A DNA stretch of 64,000 nt from Heterodera schachtii (taxonomy: Eukaryota > Nematoda > Chromadorea > Rhabditida > Heteroderidae). The stretch spans positions 378,206-442,205 of the forward strand of contig SIJG01000110.1 of NCBI GenBank assembly GCA_023374025.1, given 5' to 3'. Under the pieces are notes generated by a model. It saw only the letters and a program-made list of their open reading frames with translations, was not told the origin of the DNA and did not search any database. Below, piece after piece: positions 12,304 to 25,725 of the stretch. A program made the position numbers and the translations under genes. Within the stretch, counting starts at the first letter, position 1, and each line of letters starts with the position of its first letter.

Positions 12304-13300
12304 TAGTTCCCATGGCTCCTCCCTCATCTTGATTCAATTGTTTGGTCAAACATTTTTGGCAATTTTAACTAATTGTGGCAATTTTTGGAGTGTTTTGTGT
12401 TGGACCAGAACAGCCGCTGTCGTTTTTTTCTATTAATATTTTTGCCTTTCTCTCGGGGAATTTTTTGCAATTTTTATTCCAATTTAAAGCACCAATTCTT
12501 TATCAATCCGATTCAATTGATTGGTTCATGGCATTTTCTCTAAACCAAATTTCCATTTTTACGATCTCTTCCATCACTTTTTCTTCTCTCTCTATTCTTT
12601 GTGCAATTTGACACCAATTGGCGTCTGTCGCATGCCCAGACAGTACTCCAGAATGCTGATGTACCGTATCGCGGCTGACAATGAGAAAAAACAAAATTTA
12701 AAAAAAACAATTTGATTTTGCATGTTTTTTTTTTGAAAATTGTCCCCTCCCGCCGTTTTTGCACGACCTCTGAGTATTTCCAATTTGCTCATTTTTCGGT
12801 CCGACGGATGCGCGGGCACATGGTGGCGCAGCTGAACGCGGCGGGAATTTACGTTTTTACAAAATTTGATTTATTCACATAAAGCACGGGACAAAAAAAA
12901 AAGCCGAGTTTAGGGTCCAGGGTTTGTCGAAAATGCCGTTTCCCGACATTTTTGGGCTCTTGATTACGGTTTCCGACATTTCTTCAGCCCATCGGAATTG
13001 GTTTCCGATTAGCGTAATTTTTTGAGTGCTTCGGCACATATCCCAGTAGGGGGACCAATGAGACTAAGAAAATGCCATTGTTCGCGGCATTAACAATCGC
13101 AATATTTTTTTATTTCTGACCGAATTCTCATTAAACTCTCCTACTGTTTTGACAATGAATGAATGAGCTGTTGGTTCTGTCAAAGAACAAAAAGAAACTC
13201 ACTTCAGCAAATGCGGCACGCAATGCGACAGTTTCGGGCTGTCTTTTTGCAATTTGTTCCGTTGTCGTCGTCCCCAATGATGCCATTTAAAAATGAATGA
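12304..13300. other. Intergenic; possible short unassigned exons
   Basis: A short GC-richer block at 12606-12700 starts MPRQYSRMLMYRIAADNE from an ATG at 12634. A second block ends GHMVAQLNAAGIYVFTKFDLFT with a stop at about 12880, beside an ATAAAG. They look like exons of a small gene, but I found no phase-consistent donor joining them and recognise no family. Confidence 0.25.
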
Positions 13301-13318
13301 GTGCCAAAACAGTAAATA

Positions 13319-13430
13319 CCGTATTTCCTAAAATAGTACCCCCAGGGGCTTTATTTTTCCCTCAAGGGAGGGGGCTTTGTTTCAGGGGGTTAATTTTAGG
13401 GGGGGGGGGGTTGTATTTTAGGAAATACGG
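13319..13430. mobile_element. Short MITE with 17-bp inverted ends and TA target duplication
   Basis: The left end CCGTATTTCCTAAAATA and the right end TATTTTAGGAAATACGG are exact reverse complements, and both are flanked by TA (13317-13318 and 13431-13432). Length is 112 bases, with a G-rich interior and no coding capacity. This is the arrangement of a Tc1/mariner-type MITE. Confidence 0.8.
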
Positions 13431-13432
13431 TA

Positions 13433-16400
13433 ATTTCACCTCGAATAACGGTGGTCGGTCGATTTTATTGGCAAATTTCGCGAGTAATTTACGTGTGTAG
13501 AAAAAGGGCTTCTTCGGCAATAGCGGAAGATAACCTTTTTAATTTGTTTCTTTCCTTTCCTTTTTTGTGCCGTTTTAATGCCAATTAAGATCAGCCGTTA
13601 AGATAACAAATTTGCAGAAATTCCAATAAATTTTTTCAATTTTTATTTGCAATATTTTTGTACTTTAATGCTTATACATATTTTAAAAGTTTTATTGAAT
13701 TTATAATATCGCACCAAATTTTATAAGCATATTCCCCGATACAGGACTAACTTATCCTGAAAATATTTCAACGCTTAATGGTTTTTAAAAAAATTTCAAA
13801 TTTCTGTTTTTGAAAAAATTTCAAATTTCTGAGTTTTTGAAAAAATTTCGTCACCTAATAATTTTCAATAAGTGATCAGAAGCTCACCAAACTTTTGCAG
13901 GGATACTAAAAGGAAGAGAATGAACCTAATTTAAACGTTTTCATCTCATATCCTTAAAATATTTCAACGCTTGTTGGTTTTAAAAAAAATTTTCAAATTC
14001 TGAATTTTCCATTTTTTATTTTTCCAAATTTTATTTATAAATATTTTTTAGCTTTTTTCCATATAATTCCCAGCCCTAATCATTTTACCTAATCATTAAT
14101 TGCATTCATCCGTCAATCACCAGCAGCAGCAGCAGTCAGCAGACATTCTTCTTTTTTCCCCTCACTTTCATTTGTTACAACACAAAATCTTTGCCCCCAT
14201 AAGTCAATTGTTGCTCACATTCAAAAAATGGAGCAGAAAAAAAAGGAGCGGAGAAAATGTGACGGATAATTAATTAATCACTTAATTACTTTTATGGCGA
14301 AATTGCCCAAATGAATGGGAAAATGCTTCGGGCAAAACTCCCCGTCCCAAAAAAAAATTTGGGACAAATTTTTCTTTGGAATTTCTGCCTACAAATTTGT
14401 TGGACCCCAGTCACAGGAGGTCTGTCCGGTCCTCAAAAACCTAGGGGGGGGGGGGGTTCAATAGAAAAACCCATAAATTTTCAGAACGAGGATTGGAGAA
14501 GAATGGATTTTTTTTTAAATTTCATTTGCCTCTGACCCTTCGCCATTCCATCTCTCCCTCATCAGTGAACCGATATGTATAAATTTTATGGAATTTTTTA
14601 AAATTTTCTGACCCTTCGCACTTTCCCCCCCCCCCTCCACCTCACCTCCCTCTATTCGCTCATCGGTAAAAACCCATAAAAATTTATTTAATTTTAAATT
14701 ACTTGCCTCTGCTTGACCCTTCGCCATTTTGCTGTCCGCCACTTTCCCAACTTCCCCCCCCCCCGTCCGCCTCATTGTCACTATATGTTTTTTTTTCGTG
14801 CCGCCACTGTTCTTCTGCCATTATTCTCTTCCCACCACTCATTTTCACTTTCTTTCTTTGTTCCGCGTCCAAATGCCCCCCGCCGCTTTCATCCGATTGG
14901 CGGTGGCGGCCGTCGTTTTTGCCTCCCGCAAGGAATTTTTGTGCCTCTCCCTCCCCATTTTTTCGATTTTTCCCATTTTTCCGACACCAACTTTGCCCCC
15001 TCATTCCATCCCCTTAAATAATGTGAGTGCATGGCGTGCCCCGCCCTGTGCCCATCCCTCCCCCGTCCCCCTGTGCCATTCATCTCAAAAACAGAGGGCG
15101 CGTCCAACACATCCACTCATTCAGAACCCCACAATCCACACAAATGGATGGGTTGGGTTGGGTGGGCTTGGAATGCTTGCGGTGTGGACATAAAATTGAG
15201 GCATTTGTTGTACAAATTTTGTTTTTTGTAAAAAATACCCAGATTGTCTGTTGGCAACCCTTGGTTGATGTGAGTGGGATCCATTGTTAAATTCTTTGGC
15301 CTAAGTATGGACCCAAGTTCAGTTTACAAATTTTTCCAGAGTTAAGCCGAATGAAAATTTGAAACAAATTCAAATTTTCCCCTTAAAATTTCGTTCCGGC
15401 ATAAATCCATAAAATTTGCTATTTTGGTGAAAGTTTGCGCCTTTGTTTTGTTTATTCTTAAAAAATGGACTCAACATTTTTGAGCTCTCCACACTAACAA
15501 GTCAGTCCTAATTCTATTTTTTCGAAAGAAAACTTTCCTTTTTTTATGTACATGTCACAAATGTCGCGGCTAACCAATTGCCCCCCCTGGGGTCCATTTT
15601 GCCGGGGGCACGAAATTGTCGGGGCTCAGTTGTCCCGGGGCCCAGTTTCTGGGCCAGAAATTGTCCCCCGAATGCCATGGGAATGGATGAGAGAGGAATG
15701 TGTCCGTGTCCCCACCCGCCCCGTCCCGTGCTCCGCCTCAGCCACCATCAGCTGCACATCACATGCACACCCTCCACCCCGTCCCCCCCCCCTAAACCCA
15801 TCGCATTTGTCCGTCCCCAATTCAGCCGGGACACAAATATTTTCGTGTTATGTACGAATTTTATTGGTTCCTACCCCCCCCCCCCTCCCGCCATCCCTTT
15901 GCGGTGTAACTTTTGCCCCATTCCCCCCTCCCCCATATTTTTGTTCCTCCTTTTGCTCCGTCCGTCTCCCGCCCCCCGCCCTTCGTCTGCTGTTTTGTTT
16001 TTTTTTTGTGTGGAAAGTGGAAAGTGTGTGCGTTACGCGTTTATGTACCTTAAAGCGCACGGCGTACACTCATTTTCTTTCTTCCGTCGCGCTTTTTCCT
16101 CCCCGCCGGCGGTCGTCGCTGCCTTTGTCGGGTCATTTCCTCCGCCCCCCTTCCCCCCCCTCCCCCGGGGGCGATGGCCGCCCAATTACAAAATTCAATT
16201 TTCTTCAATTGGCTGGCAATAAACGAAGCGGGGCAAAAAGAAAGAAAAACAACAGCAGCAGCAGCAGTAGAAGAAGAGCGGGAACATGAAAGAGTAAAAG
16301 TGTTGACGGAGCAAAAACAACAGACCAAAGAGAGAGAGAGAGAGGGGGAGGGGGGGGGGGAGAGAGAGAATACGAGGAAGAGACAAAGATAAAAGTGAGA

Positions 16401-19400
16401 TAAAACAAGTGAAGAGAGAGAGAGAGAGGATGAGAGAGCGAAAGGGGGAGCGGGTGCAGAATATGAGGGAGAGTTACGAGGCTGGGGAGAGGAAGTGAGG
16501 AAGCGAAAGAGCGCAGGGAGGGAGAAGGAGAGAGAGAGAGAGAGAGATAAAGCCAGAGGGTGGGGGAGGGGGACTAAATTTATTGTCAAAATATTTCTTC
16601 TATTCGAGCTCTAAACTTTCCCGTCTTTCGAGAACGACACTCTCGAACACATCAGAACCCACTCACAACACGCGGTGGTTGAAGCGGCGGTGGCGGCAAC
16701 CGCGCGCGTTTCGCATGGCTTTCAAAAAATTTGGAAATTTCTCCGTCATTATAAAATTTTTGTTTTTGTTTTCCTTGAATTTTTGTTATTGTTACTCTTC
16801 CCCCCCCCCCTATTTTACGATAAAAATTCCAAATAATTTCCGTCTTTTTTTTGCTTTTTCATGTGCCTTCCCCCCCCCCCCCCGCCTCCGACCATTTCCA
16901 TTTCACTTTTCGCACCGTGGCATAAATACATACATAAAATGTTTACGACTCCGAAAAATTGCACGAGTGAAGGGGGGGGGGGGGGGTCCGATGGGCAGAA
17001 GAAAAATAGTTGGGATATATATGGATGGGCTAATGTACAAAAAAGCATTATTTAAAAAAAAATTCATTTTTCTAATCATTCTCAAAAAAGCCGCCTTTTT
17101 GCGTCGTCTACGGTACAAAATTAAGTACTGTACCCAAAATGGGATGTACAAGAGTAGAGTACAGACCATTGGGCTGCTCAAGAATATATCCCGGTCTCAT
17201 TTCTCGAGTCTTGAATTTTATCAGCTTTTTTTTTGAGTGTCAATTGGTCTCAGTCTCGGCTCTCGGTACATTTCTGAATGGGATTTTGCGGGGGCCTGCC
17301 CCTACCATTGGCCCGAATTTTTTTTTCAGGAATTCTATTTCTAATTCTCAATTCTCTTCTGGGCCAATTCTTGCCCTCCCTCCTCCCGGTTCTCGAGTTT
17401 CGTAAAAGTCAACTCTTAAAATCAACAGTTTTTAAACCCTATACCCCCTGGTCCTGGCATTTTTCTCAAAAAAAAAATTACCCGAAAAACCCTGAACTTT
17501 GTGTAGTATAAGACAATTTACCGAGTCCAGCAGACTGCTGCACAAGATAGAATCAAGAATTCAAAATGTACAAAACAAAACAGCAAAAGAGACGCAACTT
17601 TTTAAAATTTTTTTTTCTTATCGCCGTTTCTTATCAATTAACAGCGGAGCGCCAGCCGACTGCAGACAATCAACTCTAATCATTATCATCATCCATCAAT
17701 TAATTAGTCTTTTATCACTTTAAAATCAGGATTTTTTTTTTGAATTTTCCAATTTTTAACCCCTCCAACGCCTCCCTCCATCCACGGCTTGGTTTTGGTC
17801 ACTAAATTAGGGGCATATTTTTTGCCCACTAATTACCTAATTAATTTTTGGAATTCTTCGCCACTAAACAAACACGGACGGAAGATTTGAATTTTACCCC
17901 TCTACGCTCCAACCCATCCATTATAAAGGATGTGAATTCTTTTTTACATTTTTTTTTTCGCGATCGGCATTTTTGCCACTATTTACGCAACTTTCGGCAT
18001 TTTTTTTTTGTCACTTTTTAATTATTTTGGAATTCTTCGTCACTAAAAATCTCTGTTTCATTGTTATCGTCTCTGTATCACCTCAAAAATGGAAGAATTT
18101 GATTTTCATTTTTCAATTTTTACCCCCTCCCCCCCCCTCAAAAACAGCCCCCCCCCCATCCAACCCATCCCCCAATTTTATAGATCAACTCGATGTTGAG
18201 GGGAGGGGGAGTGGCTCCGATAAGCGGAAAAGAATGGGCCCCGGGGGGTGGGGGCGGGCGGGAGACGGGTCGATTCGCTGTGATAGGCGCCCGAGGGGTG
18301 CTGACGGAGGAGAAGAATAGGGGGGGGGGAGAGGTGGTGGCAAATCACGTGCACCGCCCGCCCGACCAACAATTGTCGTCGTTTTCGTCCGCCCGTCTCA
18401 CAACCAATCAGCAGGGGCCATGGCCATGGCCTGGCCTGGCTGGACCCTGACGACAATCAGTCAAAATTTGGCCCCGACCGACCGACCCCGCCGGGGTCGT
18501 TGTCGTCGTCGACGGGCCGGGCGAGTGAAAATGGGAGAGAAAGAAAGAATTTAATGGGCGGGCGGGCGGTAATGATGATGATGATGATGGGTGGTGGCCA
18601 AAGTTCGGAGTCCTCTCTCTCCTCCATCAGCCTCAGCATTTTGTCCCCAAATTTCCCCCCCCCCCCCCTCAAATCTCTCCGACAAAAAAAAAATTTTTTT
18701 TTTTTTTTTTTGGCCAAAAGTGTGTGATGATGTTACATCATTGTGATTCAATTTTGGAATTATTTTGTGATGTCCTGTTAAATGATCAAACTTTGTTAGT
18801 TAACCGCGACCGGCGTTTGCACGTCATAAGTACGCGAAGGATTATTAGTGGAATTTTTTTTTTGAAATTTAATAGAAATTTTTTTTATAAGGATTCCCTG
18901 ACTTTTCCATGGCCTCGGTTCCTAATTTATGCTACAAATCATTAGGGAAGGAACCTTTTTTAGTTTGTTGACTATTTTTTTCTTTGGATTTTTTTCGCTG
19001 TTCGTTTTTGGCATTTTTAATTTAGGTTTTTTGTCACTAACAAAATTTCCAAGACTCAAAGAACCGAGACCGGAATTGACCCCAAGACACGAGAGTCGAG
19101 AGCCTTCCCGACTCGAGACCGAGATTTGTTCAAAATTGACCAATTTTTTTTTTTGAAATTTTGCAGGCTAATAGAGCATGTTAAGAGCTTTCGAATGATA
19201 TCAAGAATGTTGAATTTGGTTGTCAGTGAAAAAAGTTATAGCCAAAAAGCCGCTGGGGCCGAATCGTGCCGGGGCCGAACTGAGGTAGACCGCCTTCTTT
19301 GTTTTCTGATGTTTTGTTGTTGTTTTTGTTGTCGTTTTCATTCAAAAAAAAGGGGGGGGGGGCGGTGGTCGAGAATGACGAGAAAGAGAAGAGTGAGTCA

Positions 19401-20160
19401 AGTCGAGAGTCCATTTAACAAAATCCCTCCTTTTGCGCCCTTTGATTTTTTGAAAAATGAAAAACAGTGGGGGGTAGCAGAACAAAAATTCATAAACAAC
19501 AACAACAAAAAGTGTGGTGTGTGCCTTTCTTTTCTTAAGGGACCATAGTGCGGCGGCACGCGCCAACAATTTTTGTCAGTGTAAAAAAAAAGAGTGAATT
19601 TTGGCATTTTTTTTTTTTTTTTTGCTTTTTTGCTTACCATGTATTTAATAGGTCTTTTTTGTCAGTCCATTATGATTTTTGGATGAAGCTAATTATTGTT
19701 TTTGATTCACTTTTCAAAGAGTTAATGGTGATCAAGTGATCAAAAATTGAATAAAACATGAAATTCTCCTAAAAAAAACAAATTTTAATTTACCGAAAAT
19801 TTAGAAAAAAATCTTTTTCCTTTTTCCCCATTTTTATTTGGGCGTAAATTTTTCGGTCTCACCCAATCTTTTTGCTACTGTTCTGCTGTTGCTGTTGCTA
19901 ATGATGCTTGGAGAAGGAAATAATGTGTACAACAAATAAGGGGGGGGGGCAAGTTTCAACGCACGGAAAATGACTAATCGATCACTGTGCGTGCGCGGAA
20001 TTTTCGCGCATTTATTTGCGCGGCGTTCGTTCGCCCCCCCCCCCCCCCCCCCCGGGCACCACTTTTGGTGCGCCCGTCCCTATTAATATACACCAACTCA
20101 ACAACGACAAATGTTCTGTCAACTCAACAAAAGTATTCTTTTGTTCGTTGTTCATTTCAC
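13433..20160. other. Gene-poor region with simple-sequence tracts
   Basis: No reading frame here has motif support. It contains C-rich on + / G-rich on - runs (14620-15080, 15570-16160), purine tracts of AGAG type (16330-16560), poly-C and poly-G runs, and decayed GAGACCGAGACTCGA-type sequence near 17190-17270 and 19065-19125. Long open frames here, such as one over 15546-16289, have no recognisable composition or homology and are products of low-complexity DNA. Confidence 0.55.
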
Positions 20161-20530
20161 TATTTTCTCTTTCCATGCCACTTTTCGCTTTGGCATTTAG
20201 AATGGCCCTGATTCAGTAATTTTTGTTTTGGCATCATTCGTTGTTCGTTTACTTTTCCTCTCTATTTCCTTGGCACTTTCTGCTTTGGCATTAATGGCTC
20301 GAACTTTGGCATTTTGAATGGCTAGAATCGGCTCTTTCTGCTTTGGCACTATGGGATGGACTTTGGCATTTTGAACGTTCCTAATTCGGCATTTTTTGTT
20401 TTGGCATCGTTCGTTGTTCGTTCACTATTTCCTTTCTCTTTCCTTGGCACTTTTTGCTTTGGCACTAGTGGCTCGAACTTTGGCATCTTGAATGGCCCTG
20501 ATTCGGCACTTTCTTTTGGCGCTAACAGCG
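20160..20530. repeat. Imperfect direct repeats, about 175-bp period
   Basis: The series TTCGTTGTTCGTT, a TTTCC pyrimidine run, TTGGCACTTT-TGCTTTGGCA and GGCTCGAACTTTGGCAT then TTGAATGGC occurs at about 20235-20330 and again at about 20400-20505, with a partial third unit from about 20165. The sense of the sequence is unknown. Confidence 0.7.
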
Positions 20531-23500
20531 TTTGATTTGCACTTTTTGGCACTTAGTTTTCTGTATTTACACTAAAACTTTGCATTGCTTCTCCTCCACA
20601 AAAAATGTTCAGGGTCTCCATTTTGGCACTGTTGTTCTGTTACAAAATTTTCTATTTTTTAATCCTCAAAAAATGAAATGCAACTCCCAAAATGGGCACA
20701 GAAAATTAGGCCAAAAATCAGATTTGCTTTTTGTAAAAGCTCGTGAAATGAAACTAAAAAGAAAAATCTCATCAGCTATTCTTGGCACTTTCATAAAATA
20801 CTCTTAACATTCTCCCAAGGCGCCAACCGCAGCGAAAGCTAATGCCTAATTAGTGTGCTAATGAGTTTCTTCGCAAAAAGTGGTGGTCGTTGTCCTCCGT
20901 CCATATTCCTTTTTGCTAATCACATTTTTCTAATTATAGGACATGCCGCGCCGTTTCCTTATTTGTCCAATTTGGCACGTTTTTTTTTTGCACCATGCCC
21001 ATTAAGGCTAATACGAATAGTAATAATACTAATTAAGCATGACCATTGCCGCGCGCGCGCGCGCGGAGTCGCGTGCTTTTGCGTCCATTTTATATTCCCC
21101 CGCCCCCTTTTTTTGTCATCACCCAATTTTTGCTTCCTCTCCCGCTTTACACATGGCTAAATTAAACAAACATCACACAGTGTGTGGTGTATGACCCTTC
21201 CCCATGCTTTTCCCTCACCGGCGATGCTTTTCCTCCCTTTCCCTCGCTTCCTTCTCTCTTTTATGCTTAATGGCCCATTTCTTTGCTTTCACGCACTCAT
21301 TTCATTTTACTTACTTAGTTTTCTTTCTCTCTTTCTCATGCCATACATTATTTTCCTTCTTTCTCTTCTCCCCCCTCTCCCGCCTCTTTTCTTGAGCATT
21401 CCTCTCTTCCTCTCTCTATCCCGCCCAATTTCTCCACTCTCTCTCTCTCTCTCCCTCACTTTCTCGCCCTTTCTCTCCCCTTTCTCTCTCTCGATTTCTC
21501 ATCTTCTCATCTGTCTCTCTCTTCCCCCCCCCCCCCTCTATCTCCCTCACTTTCTCGCTCTTCTCTCCCTCTCTCTGTCCCTCTCATTTTCTTGCCCCAC
21601 TCTCTCGCCCCACCTCTCTCTCCCCCTTTGTTTCTCTCCTTTCTCTCCTCTCTATCCCACTCTCTCCTCTCCCCTATTTACTACACACATTCTCGTGCCC
21701 TGTCCTGCCACTGACTGACTTTGGTGGTCCCGGACCATTCAGTTCCTGTCCGTCCCCACCACAACTATCCTTAACTTCTCTCTCTCCCCGCCCCGACCAA
21801 TTGCTTACCAATTCACTTCTCTCTCTCCTTTTGTTTTTTTTCTCATCTTTCATTTACTCCCAATTCAGTGCCGGCATTTTCAGTCCCCAATTTTACGGCA
21901 TTTGTCCAAAATTAAGCCTAATTATGCCATATATTGAGTACGTGTTGCAAGAATTCCTGTGTCTTAAACCCGGAAAAACTTGTAACCAATTTTTAGCGCT
22001 TTTTCCTAGCAAAAAAATATATAATTTTGTTTTTTTTCTCCCAAAATGCCGAACTGTCCGGCGCTGAAATGTTTTCGGCCCCACCCCTTTTCCCCACCCC
22101 GTCCCATGTCCCTCCCTTCGTGTCATGTGTGTCTCCTCCCCTCGTGTTCACTCTGCGTCACTCTCGTTGTCTGCCGTGTTCACAGTCCCTAATTTTTCTC
22201 TGTTTTTATGTCTCCCACCTGGCCTATTTCTTTTTTGTCACTATGTCTGTCTGACTGTCTGTTTTCGTGTGTTCTCTGGCCTGCGCTTTCATGGCCATCA
22301 GCTGGCCCACCCACCCCCACTCACCAACACATTATATGCACTAGGCCACATCCCACCATCATTACTTTGTGTGTGTTTGGTGCAGCAGCACACACTCTCT
22401 GTCCCCCCCCTCCCTCCCCCCGGGGGCCTTTCGCTGTATTGGGACACCATTTTTATCTCCTCCCCCCCCCCCTTTTTTTGTGACTTTTGGCGGGTGCCGC
22501 CGCCGCCGCCGGCAGTTGAGTGGGTGCTGCTGCTACTTTTGCTACTTTACTAATATGGATGTGAGAGGGGGGGAAATTGGAGAGCATTCATTCATCCGTC
22601 CATCCATCGGTCGGGGCTTCGTCCTTCCGTCCGTGCCCCGTTTTGTCCCTCCGGGGCCAACGGCCAATTTTTGTGGTTACTGATTTCCTTTTTTAGAAGT
22701 TTCTTGCCCAGTTTTAATCCTCCTCCTCTCCATTTTACCGCAAATTTATGTATTTATTTTTTTGGCATTTGCAAGCGCAACAAAAATGTTATTTTTGACA
22801 TTTTGAAAAAATAAAAAATTTTTAAGGCATTTTGGCATTGTCGGGAAATTGGTTGCAAAAACTGCAATTTTTTTTTTAAAGTTAATTGAAGAAAACCATA
22901 GAAAGATCCGTTTTAATGGCATAATATGTCAGGAAAATTATAAAACTTTTTAGGGACTATAAAATTTTTATTTTTTCGTCCGTATTTTAAGCCAATAACC
23001 CTAACCTTTGGGCCAATCGTTTGGATTACATTTCCTAATGAGATGCGATTGCCAAAACAAAGAATCCAGAAAGAAACCGGCACGGGGTCCTTCATACTTG
23101 ACAAAATACTGAAAATGCCCGCTTTCTCAACCTTGTTCCATCGGAGGCGGCAATCAATTCCAAAATTTTAATGGCACTTTTTTCCGGACATTTTGTTGGA
23201 CCAAACAGCAAAAATTGGGTTTTATAAAATTCTAAAATTCTCCCCATGTTCTTTGGGTTGTTGGAATTCATCACTCTATTACAATATTATCAGCTGCACC
23301 ACATATGTACAACACATCCTTTATCAGAAAATGAAGTGGCATAAATGTTAATTGATCAATTAACCAATTAATTAATTAGTTCATTAGTGAGTGGCTCGCC
23401 GCCTCTGCTGCAAATACAGCGACTGTTTAATCATAATTAATAATAATAATAATAATGATGATGATGTAAATTATGCGTTTTGCTCCTTCAGTTTTTTGAT

Positions 23501-25254
23501 CATAATCATCGCCCCCTTTTTGTTGTGTGTGTCAGTCACTTCCATTCATATTTGTTGTTTGTTCTTTCTGTGTGCTCATATGATTTTTGTCCTCCGTCCG
23601 TCCCCGTAAATTTTTATTATGTCGCATTTTTGTGTAATTTATACCCTTTCCATTTAAATTTAAATTTTCACGATTTCCCCCCCCCCCCCCGTTTTTGTTT
23701 CGTCCCCCGAGACTTTGAGACTTTGCACCATGAACTTTCCAGTGCCAACAAAATTTGTTTCCTGACGAAAGCAATTAGCGCCGACTAATGATCCCAGTTA
23801 GAAGAGCATTTAACCACGATTTTCTTGGTAAATAGTGCATTCCTGTCCGTTGTGGGAAAACAATTATCTGCGACTAATAGCCCAAATTTACCCATTCCCG
23901 ACTATTTTTGCCATTTTTCGGATTTTCTCGACAATTCCAATCCCAATTTATTGTTCATTTTCACTCTCACATGTTAATGAGGCGCGTGTGGGTCGAAAAA
24001 ACTTAATGTGAATGAAGCCATTTTTGGGGGCATAGGCGCAAATTTCACGCGTAACCGTTCACATGGGTGTGTTCAAATTTCTTATATTTAAATGTAAACA
24101 AAACGCCGCCTGCTTGCCAAAAAAAAATTTCCATTTTTTGGCTGTGATGCTAATCAGCTGCTTTTCCCCCCTGTTAATTCCCATGACATTGGGCTAAGCT
24201 TTGGTGTTGTGATTCACACATTCATCAGCCCTTGAATACAAATGTTGTATGCATAAAATTTCTTCTCATATTTACATAAAAATCTGTCCCCCCCACCCCC
24301 CCCCTCGAAAAATTAAAAAAAAAAATTTACTATGTATCATTTCGACCATTTTTTGCCCCCATTTTCCCACACTTTTTTGGACTGCTTTTGCTCCCCTAAA
24401 AATTTGTTGTCCACCAAAAATCACACTTAATCACTCTCCTCTCTATGTATGTGAAAAAGAGCATTCATTCTATGATTCATTCATTTTTGTCAGCTCTCCT
24501 CCTCCTCCTGTTCTCTCTTTTGCTACCAATCACACACTAAGCGACGATCATCATTAACCGATCAATTAATTAGTTAATTAATTAGTCATCCCATCTATCC
24601 ATTCATTCATTCATTGCTCGTCCGCTCGCTTTTTCCTCCCTCACCGATCACCTTCCACCACCATCATCACATCATATGTACACAAATAATCATTATCAAC
24701 CCCTTCCTTTCGACTGCTGCTTGCTGATCGCCCATCAAAAAATGTTCATATTTTGCCTCCCGCCGACGACCGACCGCTGCCCCCCCCCCCTCAAAAATTT
24801 CTCATTTTGCGGAACGGCCGGCGCAGCGGCGGCGGATTTTATTAATCCCTCCATCTATCCCCTTCAAAAAGTGTTCAAATTTCGCTGCCGAAGTCAGCAA
24901 TCACTCGGCTCAGCTCAGCTCGCTGATCCCTCCCCCCTCCCTCCCTCCGCGACGCGGCGTTTTTTTTTGTTTTGTTTTTGACGACCGACCGACTGACTGA
25001 CTGACTGACTGAAAGCCTAAGCACGTTGATCACCCACCCATCACCGTTATCATTATCCCTCACTCGGCGGCTTTTTCTTAGGCCTCCCTCTCCTCTTCCT
25101 ATCATTTCGATCATCGTCATCACCACCAAGCGCGTCTCCTTTTCCTCCCCTCCTCCAGCACAATTTGATATTACCTATTCTTCCTCATACCTTCACATAT
25201 TCCGTCCCCAAAAACCCCTCCTTTTCGAAACACTACACATAACGCCACACTAAA
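20531..25254. other. Gene-poor region, pyrimidine-rich
   Basis: No supported gene. It holds a long C/T microsatellite-like tract at 21370-21680, a GCGCGCGCGCGC run near 21051-21064, (ATA/ATG) trinucleotide runs near 23437-23466 and a (GACT)n-like run near 24985-25010. It may include upstream regulatory DNA of lgg-2. Confidence 0.5.
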
Positions 25255-25415
25255 AAAATTTTTTTTTTTTTTTTGCTTTCGCTTCTTTGACACCGTCTCA
25301 AAAATAATTTTTTTTTTTTTCTTTGCTTTCGCTTCTTTTGACACCGTCTCAAAAATAATATTTTTTTCTTTGCTTTCGCTTCTTTTGACATCCGTCCTCA
25401 AAAAATTTTTAAAAT
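25255..25415. repeat. Tandem repeat, about 57-bp unit, 3 copies
   Basis: Three units of a T-run followed by TTTGCTTTCGCTTCTTTTGACA, CCGTC and TCAAAAA. It lies about 310 bases upstream of the lgg-2 start. Confidence 0.8.
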
Positions 25416-25725
25416 TTATTTTTCTTTGTATGCTTTTACTCTTTGCTTAACCTAGACAGACAGCGAAAGAGAGAGAGACAGAGACAGAAACAACAAACAA
25501 ATCGAAAGAAAAGTAAACGAACAAACGACGGACACAAAAAACAACGGAGAAAAGGAAGAAGAAGCATTGCGCCTCCGCCTCTGTTCTGCTGCCGCTGTTT
25601 TTTTTTGGTTGAAGAAAAACATCGCCGGCGCTGCAGCATCGCGTCAATTCCATTCTTTCATCATCATCAATTTCATTTAATTTGTATTAAATAATTACAC
25701 CTAATTGTGCTGCAAAACAAAAAAA

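Noticed and set aside
15546..16289. Long open frame of 247 codons on the + strand and overlapping frames
   Set aside because: It lies in C/T-rich low-complexity DNA with poly-C runs; the product is Pro/Ser/Cys-rich without any motif, and competing frames are open in the same place.
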